Assembly (NCBI RefSeq): GCF_023822065.1
Contig: NZ_CP084930.1
Location: 124,001-188,000 of the forward strand
DNA length: 64,000 bases
Direction of reading: 5' to 3'
Origin: Sphingomonas morindae
GTDB lineage: Bacteria > Pseudomonadota > Alphaproteobacteria > Sphingomonadales > Sphingomonadaceae
Shown here piece after piece: positions 50,180-59,126 of this stretch. The position numbers were made by a program, and so were the translations under genes. The number at the start of each line of letters is the position of its first letter. The first letter of the stretch is position 1. The notes below the pieces were generated by a model. That model saw only the letters and a program-made list of their open reading frames with translations, did not search any database and was not told where the DNA came from.

Positions 50180-52336
50180 TCAGCCGCGTGTCTGCTGCCG
50201 CTCGATCAGCCGCGCCAAGGCCGGCACGTCGAGCGGCGGCGCGCACAGAAAGCCCTGGAAGAAGGTGCAGCCTTCCTGCGCCAACAGGGTCAGCTGCTCC
50301 TCGGTCTCGACCCCTTCGGCGACCACGGCGAGGCCGAGCGACCGCGCCATGTCGATCACCGAGCGGACGACGATGCGATCGCGCGCCGATCCCGCGATAT
50401 CCTGCGCGAGCCGGCGGTCGATCTTGATCTCGTCGAGCGGCAGCGCCTTGAGATAGGCGAGGCTGGAATAGCCGGTGCCGAAATCGTCGATCGCCACCCG
50501 CACGCCGCTGGCGCGCAGCCGGGCGAGCAGCGCGGCGGCGGCGCCGAGATCGGTCATCAGCTCGCTTTCCGTCACCTCCACCGTCATCCGCTCGCGCGCG
50601 AGGCCGGCGGTGGTGATGCGGGCGAGCAGCGCATCGGCGAAATTGGGCTCGGCGATATCGGCGGCGGCGACGTTGATGGCGACATGGAGCCGACCCAGCG
50701 GCCCCGTCCAGCCGGCGGCGGTGGCGAGCGCCTTTTCCTGCACATGGGTGGAAAGCTCGACGAGATAGTCCGAGCGCTCCGCGGCGGCGAACAGCGCCTC
50801 GGCGCCCAGTTCGCCCAGCAGCGGATGGCGCCAGCGCGCCAGCGCCTCCACCCCCACGATCCGCCCGGTCGCGATCGAGACCTGAGGCTGCCACAGTATC
50901 TCGATCCGGTCCTCGTCGAGCGCGAGGCGCAGATCCAGCTCCAGCCGGCGATCCTCGGCGCGGCGGCTCTCCTCGCCATGGGTGAAGACGCGCACCCGCG
51001 CCGTCTCGCCCTCGCGCGCGTCGGCGAGCGCGAGGCTGGCCTGGCGCAGCAGATCGCCGGCATCGCGCGCGCCCGCCCGCGCCGGCGCGATCCCTACCCG
51101 CGCGGCGAGCGTGACGACATGATCGCCCGCGACGAACGGCCGCGCGATCGCGCCGACCAGCTCGGTGGCGAGCAGCTCCGCCTCTTCGAGCGATGTCGGC
51201 CCCGGCAGCCCGACCGCGAACTCAGCCCCCGCCAGCCGCGCGACCAGCCGCCGCCGGCCATGGCCGGGCACCGCCAGCCGCTCGATCCGGCGGCCGACGG
51301 CGCGGATGATGGTATCGCCCACCGCGCGCCCGAAGGCGGCGTTCACCATGTCGAACCGGCTGAGCCCGATCAGGATCAGCACCAGCGGCGGATCCAGATC
51401 GGCGCGATGCCCGAGCCGTCCCTCCAGCCAGCGCCGGGCGCCGCGCATGTCTTCCAGCCCGGTGAGCGGATCGCGCGGCGCATTCTCGACGCCGAAGCCC
51501 TGGTCCACCGGCTCGACATGGCCGATGATCGCGCCGCCTTCCGCCATCAGATGGTGCGCCACGCGGCGCCCGTCGGGCGCGTTGTGCGCGAAGGAGGCGA
51601 CCCCGCCGCGCGCCAGCACGCGCTCGATCGCCTGGAGCGCGGCGCGCAGCCCGCCGCGGCCGAGCGCGGGCAGCAGCGCGCCGCGCGCCACGGTTTCCGG
51701 CTCGGTGGGGTGGCCTATCGCGCCCGCCAGCGCCGCGCTCAGCGCCACGCGGTGCGGCAGCGACGGCGACCAGCGCCACAGCTTGGCCTCCTCCGCGACC
51801 AGCGCGGCGCGGCGGCGGAAGCCCTGCTCGCCCCCGGCTAGGCGTTCGGCATGGCGGGTGGCGAAGCGCAGCGCCTGGAGCAGCTCGCCCTCGCTGACCG
51901 GACCGGCGAGATAATGGGTGGCGCCGGCCTCGAAGGTGGCGGCGATCACCGAGGCGTCGCGCCGGGTGAGGAGCACCAGCATGGCCGCGCCATTGGCCTG
52001 CACGGCATCGGCCAGCGCGCGCGCCGCCGCCAGGCCTTCCACCAGCGCCTCGCGCGCATCGATCAGCGCCACCGCCGCCCCGGAGGCGAGGAAGCGGCGT
52101 TCGAGCCCATGCGGGCGGCGCGCGGCGATGACCGGCCAGCCGGCCTTCTCGACCATGCGCGCGAGTTCATCGCGATGGCGGATGGACAGAAGAAACAGCG
52201 GGACCGCACCCGCCGGCACCAGATCGGTAATCGAAACCTCCCCGCCCCAAAGGGACGATGCCCCCACGGCCGACAAGCGCTGCTTAGGAGCCGCGCGGCC
52301 TCGCGCCAATTGCGTAACCCCTACGCCCTGTCCCAT
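50180..52336 (-). CDS. EAL-domain protein with degenerate GGDEF, putative c-di-GMP phosphodiesterase
   Basis: Cytosolic 718-residue protein. The N-terminal ~130 residues resemble a receiver-like fold (LFLLSIRHRDELARMVEKAG, MLVLLTRRDASVIAATFEAG) but no phosphorylation-site Asp block was recognised. A middle segment precedes the GGDEF domain, whose signature reads RLAGAEFAVGL instead of GGDEF, so cyclase activity is unlikely. The EAL domain is intact: GVEALARWRHP, HVAINVAAADI, VEVTESELMTDL, IDDFGTGYSSLAYLKALPL, IKIDRRLAQDI and LAVVAEGVETEEQ. Phosphodiesterase activity is therefore expected, possibly tuned by GTP at the dead GGDEF. ATG 52336 has AGGG upstream; GTG 52360 is an alternative. Divergent from moaA by 68 bases. 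Confidence 0.9.
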   Translation of the reverse strand: MGQGVGVTQLARGRAAPKQRLSAVGASSLWGGEVSITDLVPAGAVPLFLLSIRHRDELARMVEKAGWPVIAARRPHGLERRFLASGAAVALIDAREALVEGLAAARALADAVQANGAAMLVLLTRRDASVIAATFEAGATHYLAGPVSEGELLQALRFATRHAERLAGGEQGFRRRAALVAEEAKLWRWSPSLPHRVALSAALAGAIGHPTEPETVARGALLPALGRGGLRAALQAIERVLARGGVASFAHNAPDGRRVAHHLMAEGGAIIGHVEPVDQGFGVENAPRDPLTGLEDMRGARRWLEGRLGHRADLDPPLVLILIGLSRFDMVNAAFGRAVGDTIIRAVGRRIERLAVPGHGRRRLVARLAGAEFAVGLPGPTSLEEAELLATELVGAIARPFVAGDHVVTLAARVGIAPARAGARDAGDLLRQASLALADAREGETARVRVFTHGEESRRAEDRRLELDLRLALDEDRIEILWQPQVSIATGRIVGVEALARWRHPLLGELGAEALFAAAERSDYLVELSTHVQEKALATAAGWTGPLGRLHVAINVAAADIAEPNFADALLARITTAGLARERMTVEVTESELMTDLGAAAALLARLRASGVRVAIDDFGTGYSSLAYLKALPLDEIKIDRRLAQDIAGSARDRIVVRSVIDMARSLGLAVVAEGVETEEQLTLLAQEGCTFFQGFLCAPPLDVPALARLIERQQTRG

Positions 52337-52404
52337 GCTGGCCCTATCGCTTTGCGACACCGTGCCCTTGTCCCGAGCCGGAGGGCATCCTAGCTGTGCG
52401 CGAC

Positions 52405-53418
52405 ATGGATGCGTCGCCCCGCCCTCAGGCCGCCCCGCTGATCGACGGTTTCGGCCGCCGAATCACCTATCTGCGCCTGTCGGTGACGGATCGCTGCGAT
52501 TTGCGCTGCCGCTATTGCATGAGCGAGGCGATGACCTTCCTGCCGCGCGCGGAGGTGCTGACGCTCGAGGAGATGGAGGCGATCGTCACCGCCTTTGTCG
52601 AGCGCGGGATCAAGAAGGTGCGGCTGACCGGGGGCGAGCCGCTGGTGCGGCGCGGCCTGCCCGCGCTGGCCCGCGCCATCGGCCGGCATCTCGCCACCGG
52701 CGCGCTGGAGGAGCTGACGCTCACCACCAACGCCACCCGCCTCGCCGATCATGCCGAGGCGCTGTACGCGGCCGGCGTGCGACGCGTGAATGTGAGCCTG
52801 GACAGCCTCGATCCGGAGCGGTTCCGCACCATCACCCGCACCGGCGATCTCGGCCGCGTGCTGGAGGGCATCGCCGCTGGCCGCGCCGCGGGGCTCGCCA
52901 TCAAGATCAACATGGTGGCGCTGAAGGGCCTGAACGAGGACGAGATTGGCGACATGCTTCGTTGGTGCGCGGCGGCCGGCCATGATCTGACGCTGATCGA
53001 GACCATGCCGCTCGGCGTGGTCGAGGAGGATCGCACCGATCGCTATCTGCCGCTGGATGGCGTGCGCCGCACGCTGGAGGAGCGGTTCGGCCTGATCGCC
53101 GACGGGCACCGCTCGGGCGGGCCGGCGCGCTACGCGCTGGTGCCGGGCACCACCACGCGGATCGGCTTCATCACCCCACTCACCGGCAATTTCTGCGACG
53201 GCTGCAACCGCGTGCGGCTCACCGCGTCCGGCCGGCTGTACATGTGCCTGGGCCATGACGACCGCGTCGATCTCAAACAGGCGTGGCGGACGGGCGGGCG
53301 GCCGGCGCTGGATGCCGCGATCGACGCGGCGCTGGGGCTGAAGCCGCTGCGCCACGAGTTCCGCATCGACGCGGCGGCGCCGGCGGTGGCGCGGCACATG
53401 AGCGTCACCGGCGGATGA
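52405..53418 (+). CDS. moaA: GTP 3',8-cyclase MoaA (molybdenum cofactor synthesis)
   Basis: Radical-SAM enzyme for the first step from GTP to molybdopterin. The 337-residue protein has the SAM-cluster motif TDRCDLRCRYCM (CxxxCxxC), GGEPLVRRGLPALAR, and the C-terminal cluster in FCDGCNRVRLTASGRLYMC. It ends in MSVTGG, with the conserved Gly-Gly tail. ATG 52405 is preferred; a GTG nine bases earlier is also in frame. Other moa genes are not adjacent, though the molybdopterin-binding CinA-like protein lies near 60 kb. Its stop overlaps the nadK start by four bases (ATGA), so the two genes are coupled. Confidence 0.96.
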   Translation: MDASPRPQAAPLIDGFGRRITYLRLSVTDRCDLRCRYCMSEAMTFLPRAEVLTLEEMEAIVTAFVERGIKKVRLTGGEPLVRRGLPALARAIGRHLATGALEELTLTTNATRLADHAEALYAAGVRRVNVSLDSLDPERFRTITRTGDLGRVLEGIAAGRAAGLAIKINMVALKGLNEDEIGDMLRWCAAAGHDLTLIETMPLGVVEEDRTDRYLPLDGVRRTLEERFGLIADGHRSGGPARYALVPGTTTRIGFITPLTGNFCDGCNRVRLTASGRLYMCLGHDDRVDLKQAWRTGGRPALDAAIDAALGLKPLRHEFRIDAAAPAVARHMSVTGG

Positions 53419-54218
53419 ACGGCGTGCGCGGGCGCGACACGCGCCGCACCGAGAGCCGGCTGGCGCTCGTCGCCTCGCCGACGCCCGCCGCGCAGCAGGC
53501 CGCCGCCACCTTCGCGCAGCGCTACGAATTCGTGCCGCTGGACGAGGCCGATATCGTCATCGCGCTGGGCGGCGACGGCTTTCTGCTCCAGACGCTGCAC
53601 ACCATGCTGGACCGCCACCGCATCAAGCCGGTGTTTGGCATGAATCTCGGCACGGTCGGCTTTCTCATGAACGAGTGGCGGATGGACGCGCTCGACGAGC
53701 GGCTGGCGCGCGCGCGGCGCTTCTCGGTCACGCCGCTGCGGATGGAGGCCGAGACGGTGGACGGGGAGAGCTTCTCCAGCGCCGCGATCAACGAAGTCTC
53801 GCTGCTGCGCGAGACGCGCCAGACTGCCTGGATCGAAGTGTCCGTGGATGGCCGCGTGGTGCTGCCGGAGCTGGTGTGCGACGGCGTGCTCGCCGCCACC
53901 GCCGCGGGCTCGACCGCCTATAATCTCTCCGCCCAGGGGCCGATCCTGCCGCTCGGCTCGGGGCTGGTCGCGCTCACGCCGATCAGCGCCTTCCGCCCGC
54001 GTCGCTGGCGCGGGGCGATCCTGCCCGAAAGCGCCAAGATCAGCTTCCGCGTGCTCGATCCCGTGAAACGGCCGGTCTCGGCGGTGGCCGATCAGCGCGA
54101 GGTACGCGACGTGGCGCTGGTGCGCGTCGGCATCGACCGCGCCACCTGCCTGTCACTGCTGTTCGATCCCGACCATGCGCTGGACGATCGCATCACCATG
54201 GAGCAGTTCGCCGTCTGA
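53415..54218 (+). CDS. nadK: NAD kinase
   Basis: Phosphorylates NAD to NADP. The 267-residue protein has the kinase signature IVIALGGDGFLLQTLHTML (GGDG), FGMNLGTVGFLMN, the NAD-binding ATAAGSTAYNLSAQGPILPL, and a C-terminal beta-sandwich (SAVADQREVRDVALVRVG). ATG 53415 lies in the moaA stop (ATGA overlap), ending an operon of at least two genes. The first 18 residues (MNGVRGRDTRRTESRLAL) are arginine-rich before the Rossmann core begins. tRNA-Asn on the other strand follows 68 bases later. Confidence 0.96.
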   Translation: MNGVRGRDTRRTESRLALVASPTPAAQQAAATFAQRYEFVPLDEADIVIALGGDGFLLQTLHTMLDRHRIKPVFGMNLGTVGFLMNEWRMDALDERLARARRFSVTPLRMEAETVDGESFSSAAINEVSLLRETRQTAWIEVSVDGRVVLPELVCDGVLAATAAGSTAYNLSAQGPILPLGSGLVALTPISAFRPRRWRGAILPESAKISFRVLDPVKRPVSAVADQREVRDVALVRVGIDRATCLSLLFDPDHALDDRITMEQFAV

Positions 54219-54286
54219 GCGCGGACGCGGCATAGGCGGCGCGCGCCGCGAGCGCGGCGGGCGGCGTGACGGCGAAATCTGGAAAA

Positions 54287-54361
54287 TGGCTCCCCGGGCC
54301 GGATTCGAACCAGCGACCGATCGGTTAACAGCCGATTGCTCTACCGCTGAGCTACCGGGGA
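54287..54361 (-). tRNA. tRNA-Asn (GTT anticodon)
   Basis: A 75-base cloverleaf reads from 54361 to 54287 on the minus strand. The acceptor arm TCCCCGG pairs with CCGGGGA, the D-arm is GCTCAGCGGTAGAGC, the anticodon stem-loop is ATCGG-CTGTTAA-CCGAT with anticodon GTT, and the T-arm contains GGTTCGAATCC. The discriminator is G and CCA is encoded. It matches bacterial tRNA-Asn. With the putative non-discriminating AspS of this genome, it is probably charged through Asp-tRNA-Asn. Confidence 0.96.
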
Positions 54362-54406
54362 ACAGCCCGCCGCGCAGGGCGCCGTCGGGCGAGGCGGGCC
54401 TATGCC

Positions 54407-54670
54407 TCAGCCATGCGCCCCTGGCAAGCCCGGCGTGAGAGACTTTTTTGCCCGGCCCGGAAATCGGTGGATCGTCGCCCCGGCCAGCGGCCGGCTCTCG
54501 CCAGGCTGCGGATAGTTGAGCCCGATCAGGCAGGTGATGGCGGCAAACAGCAGGAACAATCCGATCGCGATGGTCGGTTCGCTGGGCACGGTGCAGCCGG
54601 CGGTGAACAAGGTCAGGCCGAACAACAGGGCCGACGAACAGCAAAGGTTCGCGGACAGGCGGTTGTGCAT
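54407..54670 (-). CDS. Small membrane protein or lipoprotein, hypothetical
   Basis: An 87-residue protein. AGGAG at good spacing precedes ATG 54670. Residues 1-22 form a signal-like helix (LCCSSALLFGLTLF) leading to FTAGCTVPSEP, which resembles a weak lipobox with Cys at residue 26, although the usual Leu at -3 is Thr. A second hydrophobic segment follows (IAIGLFLLFAAITCLIGLNY), so it could instead be a two-helix membrane protein. The tail is basic (HRFPGRAKKSLTPG). No family was recognised. It sits alone between tRNA-Asn and the cyo operon, transcribed away from cyoA. Confidence 0.6.
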   Translation of the reverse strand: MHNRLSANLCCSSALLFGLTLFTAGCTVPSEPTIAIGLFLLFAAITCLIGLNYPQPGESRPLAGATIHRFPGRAKKSLTPGLPGAHG

Positions 54671-55054
54671 CAGGCTTCTCCTCTTCGCCGGCTGGAGCGA
54701 TCGACGGAAAACCGCCGCCATCCTGTTCCGGCCCGTTCAGCGTCTGCCGCTTTCCAACGCTTGTCACGCGAATTCGTCATGCTTAGACTTTTTAGCTTGA
54801 CAGGCTGTTCGCAGCCGCAGCGCGGTGCGTGCCGCCTCCCTGTGCCAGGATGCAGCGAACGCATGATGCGCTGCGCAATTCCGTATTGAGATGCGACGAA
54901 ATTTGGTCCACGGAACCATTCCGTGAGTCGTCCAACGCGCCATCGCACGAGCCGAAAACGGCCACGAAGCGAGCCCTAGAGCCTTCCGCTCTCGCCCGTA
55001 TCCACAGTCTTGCGCGTCGCGCTCGCGGCGCCTCCGCATAGGTACAACATCGCA
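54671..55054. other. 384-base non-coding stretch upstream of cyoA
   Basis: No reading frame here has a convincing start and ribosome binding site. It holds an AT-rich pocket near 54770-54802 that includes TTGACA at 54797-54802 without a clear -10 partner, and the palindrome at 54909-54925. It probably contains the divergent promoters for cyoABCD and the small membrane-protein gene. Confidence 0.6.
54909..54925. repeat. Perfect 7-bp palindrome upstream of cyoA, operator-like
   Basis: CACGGAA, three-base spacer CCA, TTCCGTG. It lies about 130-146 bases before the cyoA start. The symmetry and size fit a dimeric regulator site; it could also be a small stem-loop. No matching regulator can be named. 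Confidence 0.4.
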
Positions 55055-55969
55055 ATGGCCGCAAAGATCCATCCCCGCCGGGCCCTCCGCCTCGCCGCCC
55101 TGGCGCCGCTGACGCTGCTGGCGGGGTGCGACTGGGCGCTGGTCGCGCCGCAGGGCATGATCGGCATGGAAAACCGCTCCACCATCCTGTGGGCCACGCT
55201 GCTCATGCTGATCGTGGTGGTGCCGGTGATCGGGATGACGCTGGGGTTCGCCTGGCGCTACCGCGCGAACAACCTCGCCGCCGACTATGCGCCCGAATGG
55301 TCGCACAGCAATGCGATCGAGGTGGTGATCTGGACGATCCCGGCGCTGATCGTCGCCGCACTGGCCTGGATCGCCTATGACACGACGCACCGGCTGGATC
55401 CCTTCCGGCCGATCGCCTCGGCGGCCAAGCCGGTGGAGGTGCAGGTCGTCTCGCTCGACTGGAAATGGCTGTTCATCTATCCCGAATATGGCGTGGCGAG
55501 CGTGAACGAGCTGGCCATGCCCGTGGGCCGGCCGGTGAATTTCTCGATCACCTCGGCCTCGGTGATGAACAGCTTCTTCATCCCGCGCCTCGGCAGCCAG
55601 ATCTATTCCATGGCCGGGATGCAGACCAAGCTGCACCTGCTGGCGGACAAGCCCGGCACCTATGAGGGCATCTCCGCCAATTTCTCGGGCGACGGCTTCG
55701 CCGACATGCGCTTCGCCGCCAAGGCGATGGACCAGAAAGGCTTCGACGCCTGGATCGCGGCCGCGCGCAAGGCGCCCGGCGCGCTCGACCTCGCTTCGTA
55801 CCACGCGCTCGAGAAACCGAGCGAAAACCTGCCGGTCCGCCAATATGGCAGCGTTTCGCCCAATCTCTTCAACGGCATCCTTATGGCCGGCATGAACCCC
55901 GTGCGCGAGCAGCGCACCGTGGTGCCCAACGACGCCGCCCATACGCCCGGCCACGCCCACCAGGATTGA
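55055..55969 (+). CDS. cyoA: Ubiquinol oxidase subunit II (cytochrome bo3 type)
   Basis: Membrane-anchored subunit II of a proton-pumping quinol oxidase. The 304-residue protein begins with a lipoprotein signal ([18 protein letters not shown], acylated Cys likely) and two helices ([38 protein letters not shown]). The cupredoxin domain shows [20 protein letters not shown] and [18 protein letters not shown]. The copper A ligands of cytochrome c oxidases are missing, as expected of a quinol oxidase. ATG 55055 gives [10 protein letters not shown]; the frame extends upstream without support. First gene of cyoABCD. Confidence 0.95.
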   Translation: MAAKIHPRRALRLAALAPLTLLAGCDWALVAPQGMIGMENRSTILWATLLMLIVVVPVIGMTLGFAWRYRANNLAADYAPEWSHSNAIEVVIWTIPALIVAALAWIAYDTTHRLDPFRPIASAAKPVEVQVVSLDWKWLFIYPEYGVASVNELAMPVGRPVNFSITSASVMNSFFIPRLGSQIYSMAGMQTKLHLLADKPGTYEGISANFSGDGFADMRFAAKAMDQKGFDAWIAAARKAPGALDLASYHALEKPSENLPVRQYGSVSPNLFNGILMAGMNPVREQRTVVPNDAAHTPGHAHQD

Positions 55970-55974
55970 AGGAC

Positions 55975-57954
55975 ATGAGTCTCATCTTCGGCAAGCTGAC
56001 GCTTGCGGACATTCCGTACCAGGAGCCGATCATCATGGGCGCGACCGCGTTCATGGGGATCGTCACGCTGGCGATCGCGGGTTTCGTGCTGAAGGGGCGG
56101 CACCTGCCCTATCTGTGGCGCGAATGGCTGACTTCGGTGGATCACAAGCGCATCGGCGTGATGTACGTGATCCTCGCGGCGGTGATGCTGCTGCGCGGCT
56201 TTTCCGACGCGATCATGATGCGCTCGCAGCAGGCGCTCGCCGCCGGCGGCGCGCACGGCTATCTGCCGCCGGACCATTTCGACCAGGTCTTCACCGCCCA
56301 TGGCGTGATCATGATCTTCTTCATGGCCATGCCCTTCGTGATCGGGCTGATGAACCTCGTCGTGCCGCTCCAGATCGGCGCGCGCGACGTGGCCTTCCCC
56401 TATCTCAACTCGCTGAGCTTCTGGCTCACCGTGTCGGGCGCGGTGCTGATCAACCTGTCGCTCTTCATCGGCGAGTTCGCGCGCACCGGCTGGCTGGCCT
56501 ATCCGCCGCTCTCGGAGCTGACCTATTCGCCCGGCGTCGGCGTCGACTATTATATCTGGGCGCTGCAGATCTCGGGCGTGGGCACGACGCTGGCCGGCGT
56601 CAACTTCATCGCCACCATCCTGAAGATGCGCGCGCCGGGCATGCACATGATGCGGATGCCCGTGTTCACCTGGACGGCGCTCTGCACCAACATGCTGATC
56701 GTCGCGGCCTTCCCCATCCTGACCATCACCTTGGCCGAGCTTTCGCTCGATCGCTATCTGGGCTTCCACTTCTTCACGAACGACGCGGGCGGCAACCCGA
56801 TGATGTACGTGAACCTGATCTGGGCCTGGGGCCATCCCGAGGTGTACATCCTGATCCTGCCGATGTTCGGCGCCTTCTCCGAGATCGTCTCGACCTTTTC
56901 GGGCAAGCCGCTGTTCGGCTACAAGTCGATGGTCTACGCGACCATGGCGATCGCGGGCCTGTCCTTCGTGGTCTGGCTCCACCACTTCTTCACCATGGGC
57001 TCGGGCGCCAACGTCAACACCTTCTTCGGCATCACCACGATGGTGATCTCGGTGCCGACGGGCGTGAAGATCTTCAACTGGCTGTTCACCATGTACAAGG
57101 GCCGGGTGCGCATGACCGTGCCCGTGCTGTGGACGATCGGCTTCATGATCACCTTCACCATCGGCGGCATGACCGGCGTGATGATGGCGCTGCCCGCGGC
57201 CGATTTCGTGCTCCACAACTCGCTGTTCCTGATCGCGCACTTCCACAATACGATCATCGGCGGCGTGGTGTTCGGCTGTTTCGCGGCCTATAACTACTGG
57301 TTCCCCAAGGCGTTCGGCTTCACGCTCAACGAGCGCCTGGGCAAGGCCGCCTTCTGGTGCTGGCTGATCGGCTTCTACATGGCCTTCATGCCGCTCTACG
57401 CGCTCGGCTTCATGGGCGTGACGCGGCGCCTCCAGCATTATCAGAACCTGGCGTGGCAGCCCTATTTCATCGTCGCCGCCTGCGGCGCCGCGATCATCTT
57501 CACGGGCATCATCCTCCAGGCCGCGCAGCTGGTCGTCAGCATCCGCGACCGCGAGGCGAACCGCGACCTGACGGGCGATCCCTGGAACGGCCGCACGCTG
57601 GAGTGGGCGGTGGCCTCGCCCGCGCCCTTCTACAATTTCGCCGAGACGCCCAAGATCACCGGGCTCGACGCCTGGCACCTGATGAAGAAGGCAGGCGCGC
57701 GGCCCGTGCCGGCGGTCTTCGCGCCGATCCACATGCCGCGCAACACCTGGGCGGGCTTCGTGATCGGCCTGCTCGGCGTGCCGCTGGGCTTCGCGCTGGT
57801 GTGGCACATGTGGCCGCTCGCCATCGCCAGCTTCGTGGCGGTGATCGGCTGCTCGATCGTCCACGCCTTCAACACCGACCGCGACTATTACGTCCCCGCC
57901 GAACAGGTGGCGGAGACCGAGGGTCGCAACGCCGCACTCGCCAAGGCCGCCTGA
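55975..57954 (+). CDS. cyoB: Ubiquinol oxidase subunit I
   Basis: Catalytic subunit carrying heme b, heme o and copper B. The 659-residue protein closely resembles Escherichia coli CyoB. It has [17 protein letters not shown] (Arg and Asp of the quinol site), [17 protein letters not shown] (His and Gln of the quinol site plus a heme ligand), [18 protein letters not shown] (copper ligand His cross-linked to Tyr, K-channel), [12 protein letters not shown] (copper ligands) and [17 protein letters not shown] (heme ligands). Fourteen to fifteen helices are expected. ATG 55975 follows the cyoA stop closely; TTG 55966 overlaps it and was not used. Confidence 0.97.
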   Translation: MSLIFGKLTLADIPYQEPIIMGATAFMGIVTLAIAGFVLKGRHLPYLWREWLTSVDHKRIGVMYVILAAVMLLRGFSDAIMMRSQQALAAGGAHGYLPPDHFDQVFTAHGVIMIFFMAMPFVIGLMNLVVPLQIGARDVAFPYLNSLSFWLTVSGAVLINLSLFIGEFARTGWLAYPPLSELTYSPGVGVDYYIWALQISGVGTTLAGVNFIATILKMRAPGMHMMRMPVFTWTALCTNMLIVAAFPILTITLAELSLDRYLGFHFFTNDAGGNPMMYVNLIWAWGHPEVYILILPMFGAFSEIVSTFSGKPLFGYKSMVYATMAIAGLSFVVWLHHFFTMGSGANVNTFFGITTMVISVPTGVKIFNWLFTMYKGRVRMTVPVLWTIGFMITFTIGGMTGVMMALPAADFVLHNSLFLIAHFHNTIIGGVVFGCFAAYNYWFPKAFGFTLNERLGKAAFWCWLIGFYMAFMPLYALGFMGVTRRLQHYQNLAWQPYFIVAACGAAIIFTGIILQAAQLVVSIRDREANRDLTGDPWNGRTLEWAVASPAPFYNFAETPKITGLDAWHLMKKAGARPVPAVFAPIHMPRNTWAGFVIGLLGVPLGFALVWHMWPLAIASFVAVIGCSIVHAFNTDRDYYVPAEQVAETEGRNAALAKAA

Positions 57955-57955
57955 C

Positions 57956-58588
57956 ATGACCAGCACCACCTTCGATCCGCACGCGCTCGGCCATGGCCAC
58001 GGCCATGGCGAGGAGGACGGGCATCACGACCAGGCCGGGACCGTGAAGCTCGGCTTCTGGATCTACCTGATGAGCGACTGCGTGCTCTTCTCGGGCCTGT
58101 TCGCCTCCTATGCGGTGATGTCCACCGCCTTTGCCGGCGGCCCGACGCCGCGCACGCTGTTCGAGCTGCCCTATGTGGCGGTGGAGACGGCGCTGCTGCT
58201 CTTCTCCTCGCTCTCCTACGGCATCGCGATGATCGCGGCGCACCAGGGCCGCAAGGGCATGACGATGGCGTGGCTGGTCGTCACCGCGCTGCTCGGCCTC
58301 GGCTTCATCGGCATGGAGGTGAACGAGTTCGCCAAGCTGATCGCGGAAGGCGCCGGGCCGGACCGATCGGGCTGGCTCTCCTCCTTCTTCGCGCTGGTCG
58401 GCACGCACGGGCTGCACGTCACCGCCGGGCTGGTGTGGATGACGGTAATGCTCGTCCAGCTCGCCAAATTCGGGCTCAACGACATGACGCTGCGGCGGCT
58501 GACCTGCCTGTCGCTGTTCTGGCACTTTCTCGACGTGGTCTGGATCGGCGTGTTCAGCTTCGTCTATCTGATGGGAGTTTCGGCATGA
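57956..58588 (+). CDS. cyoC: Ubiquinol oxidase subunit III
   Basis: Polytopic subunit III of the bo3 oxidase, 210 residues with five helices. The N-terminus is His-rich ([16 protein letters not shown]), then [20 protein letters not shown], which is the first conserved helix, and [20 protein letters not shown] with the family glycine-histidine block near the end, followed by [19 protein letters not shown]. The ATG is one base after the cyoB stop. The His-rich tail is longer than in the E. coli protein and might bind metal. Confidence 0.95.
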   Translation: MTSTTFDPHALGHGHGHGEEDGHHDQAGTVKLGFWIYLMSDCVLFSGLFASYAVMSTAFAGGPTPRTLFELPYVAVETALLLFSSLSYGIAMIAAHQGRKGMTMAWLVVTALLGLGFIGMEVNEFAKLIAEGAGPDRSGWLSSFFALVGTHGLHVTAGLVWMTVMLVQLAKFGLNDMTLRRLTCLSLFWHFLDVVWIGVFSFVYLMGVSA

Positions 58589-58923
58589 GCGCGCACGCGC
58601 ACGCGGCGGACCATGCGCCGACCCTCAAGCCCTATGTGATCGGTTTCGTGGCGGCGGTGCTGCTCACCATCCTGCCCTTCGGCGCGGTGATGGCGGGCAG
58701 CGTCTCGGGTGCGACGGCGGTCTGGCTGATCATGGGCGCGGCGGCGGTGCAGATGGTGGTGCACCTCGTCTATTTCCTCCATCTCGACGGCTCGACCGAC
58801 CGCTGGACGCTGTGGGCGCTGGGCTTCACGGTGATGGTGCTGGCGATCATCCTCGGCGGCTCGCTCTGGGTGATGTACCATCTCAACCACAATATGATGA
58901 TGCAGATGCCGCTGCAGGGCTGA
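58585..58923 (+). CDS. cyoD: Ubiquinol oxidase subunit IV
   Basis: Small 112-residue subunit with three helices ([58 protein letters not shown]) and a short His-rich N-terminus. [11 protein letters not shown] matches the CyoD loop. It overlaps cyoC by four bases (ATGA at 58585-58588). It is the last gene of the operon; no cyoE (heme O synthase) follows, so that enzyme must be encoded elsewhere. Confidence 0.94.
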   Translation: MSAHAHAADHAPTLKPYVIGFVAAVLLTILPFGAVMAGSVSGATAVWLIMGAAAVQMVVHLVYFLHLDGSTDRWTLWALGFTVMVLAIILGGSLWVMYHLNHNMMMQMPLQG

Positions 58924-58953
58924 GCCCCGCGCCGGCCCCGGCCCAAGACCCGC

Positions 58954-58998
58954 CGCCCCGCCTGCCCCGATCCGGGCCGGCGGGGCGTGTGCGTTTTT
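58954..58998 (+). terminator. Intrinsic terminator of the cyoABCD operon
   Basis: CGCCCCGCC (58954-58962) pairs perfectly with GGCGGGGCG (58979-58987), and the 16-base loop holds a further GCCC/GGGC stem. TTTTT follows at 58994-58998, six bases after the stem. It starts 31 bases after the cyoD stop. Confidence 0.6.
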
Positions 58999-59126
58999 GG
59001 CGCCGCGCGCGGCCTCTCCGGGGGCGGGCGGCCCGCGCGCTCCTATGCCCCGGCGCGCGCGCCATGCGCCGGCGTTTTCGGTCCGTGGCGATGGCCTAGT
59101 TCCCCGCGCCGCGCTACGTCGGGCGG

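Noticed and set aside
54287-54406. tRNA-Asn as an integration site
   Set aside because: No repeat of the tRNA 3' end and no integrase was seen within the window.
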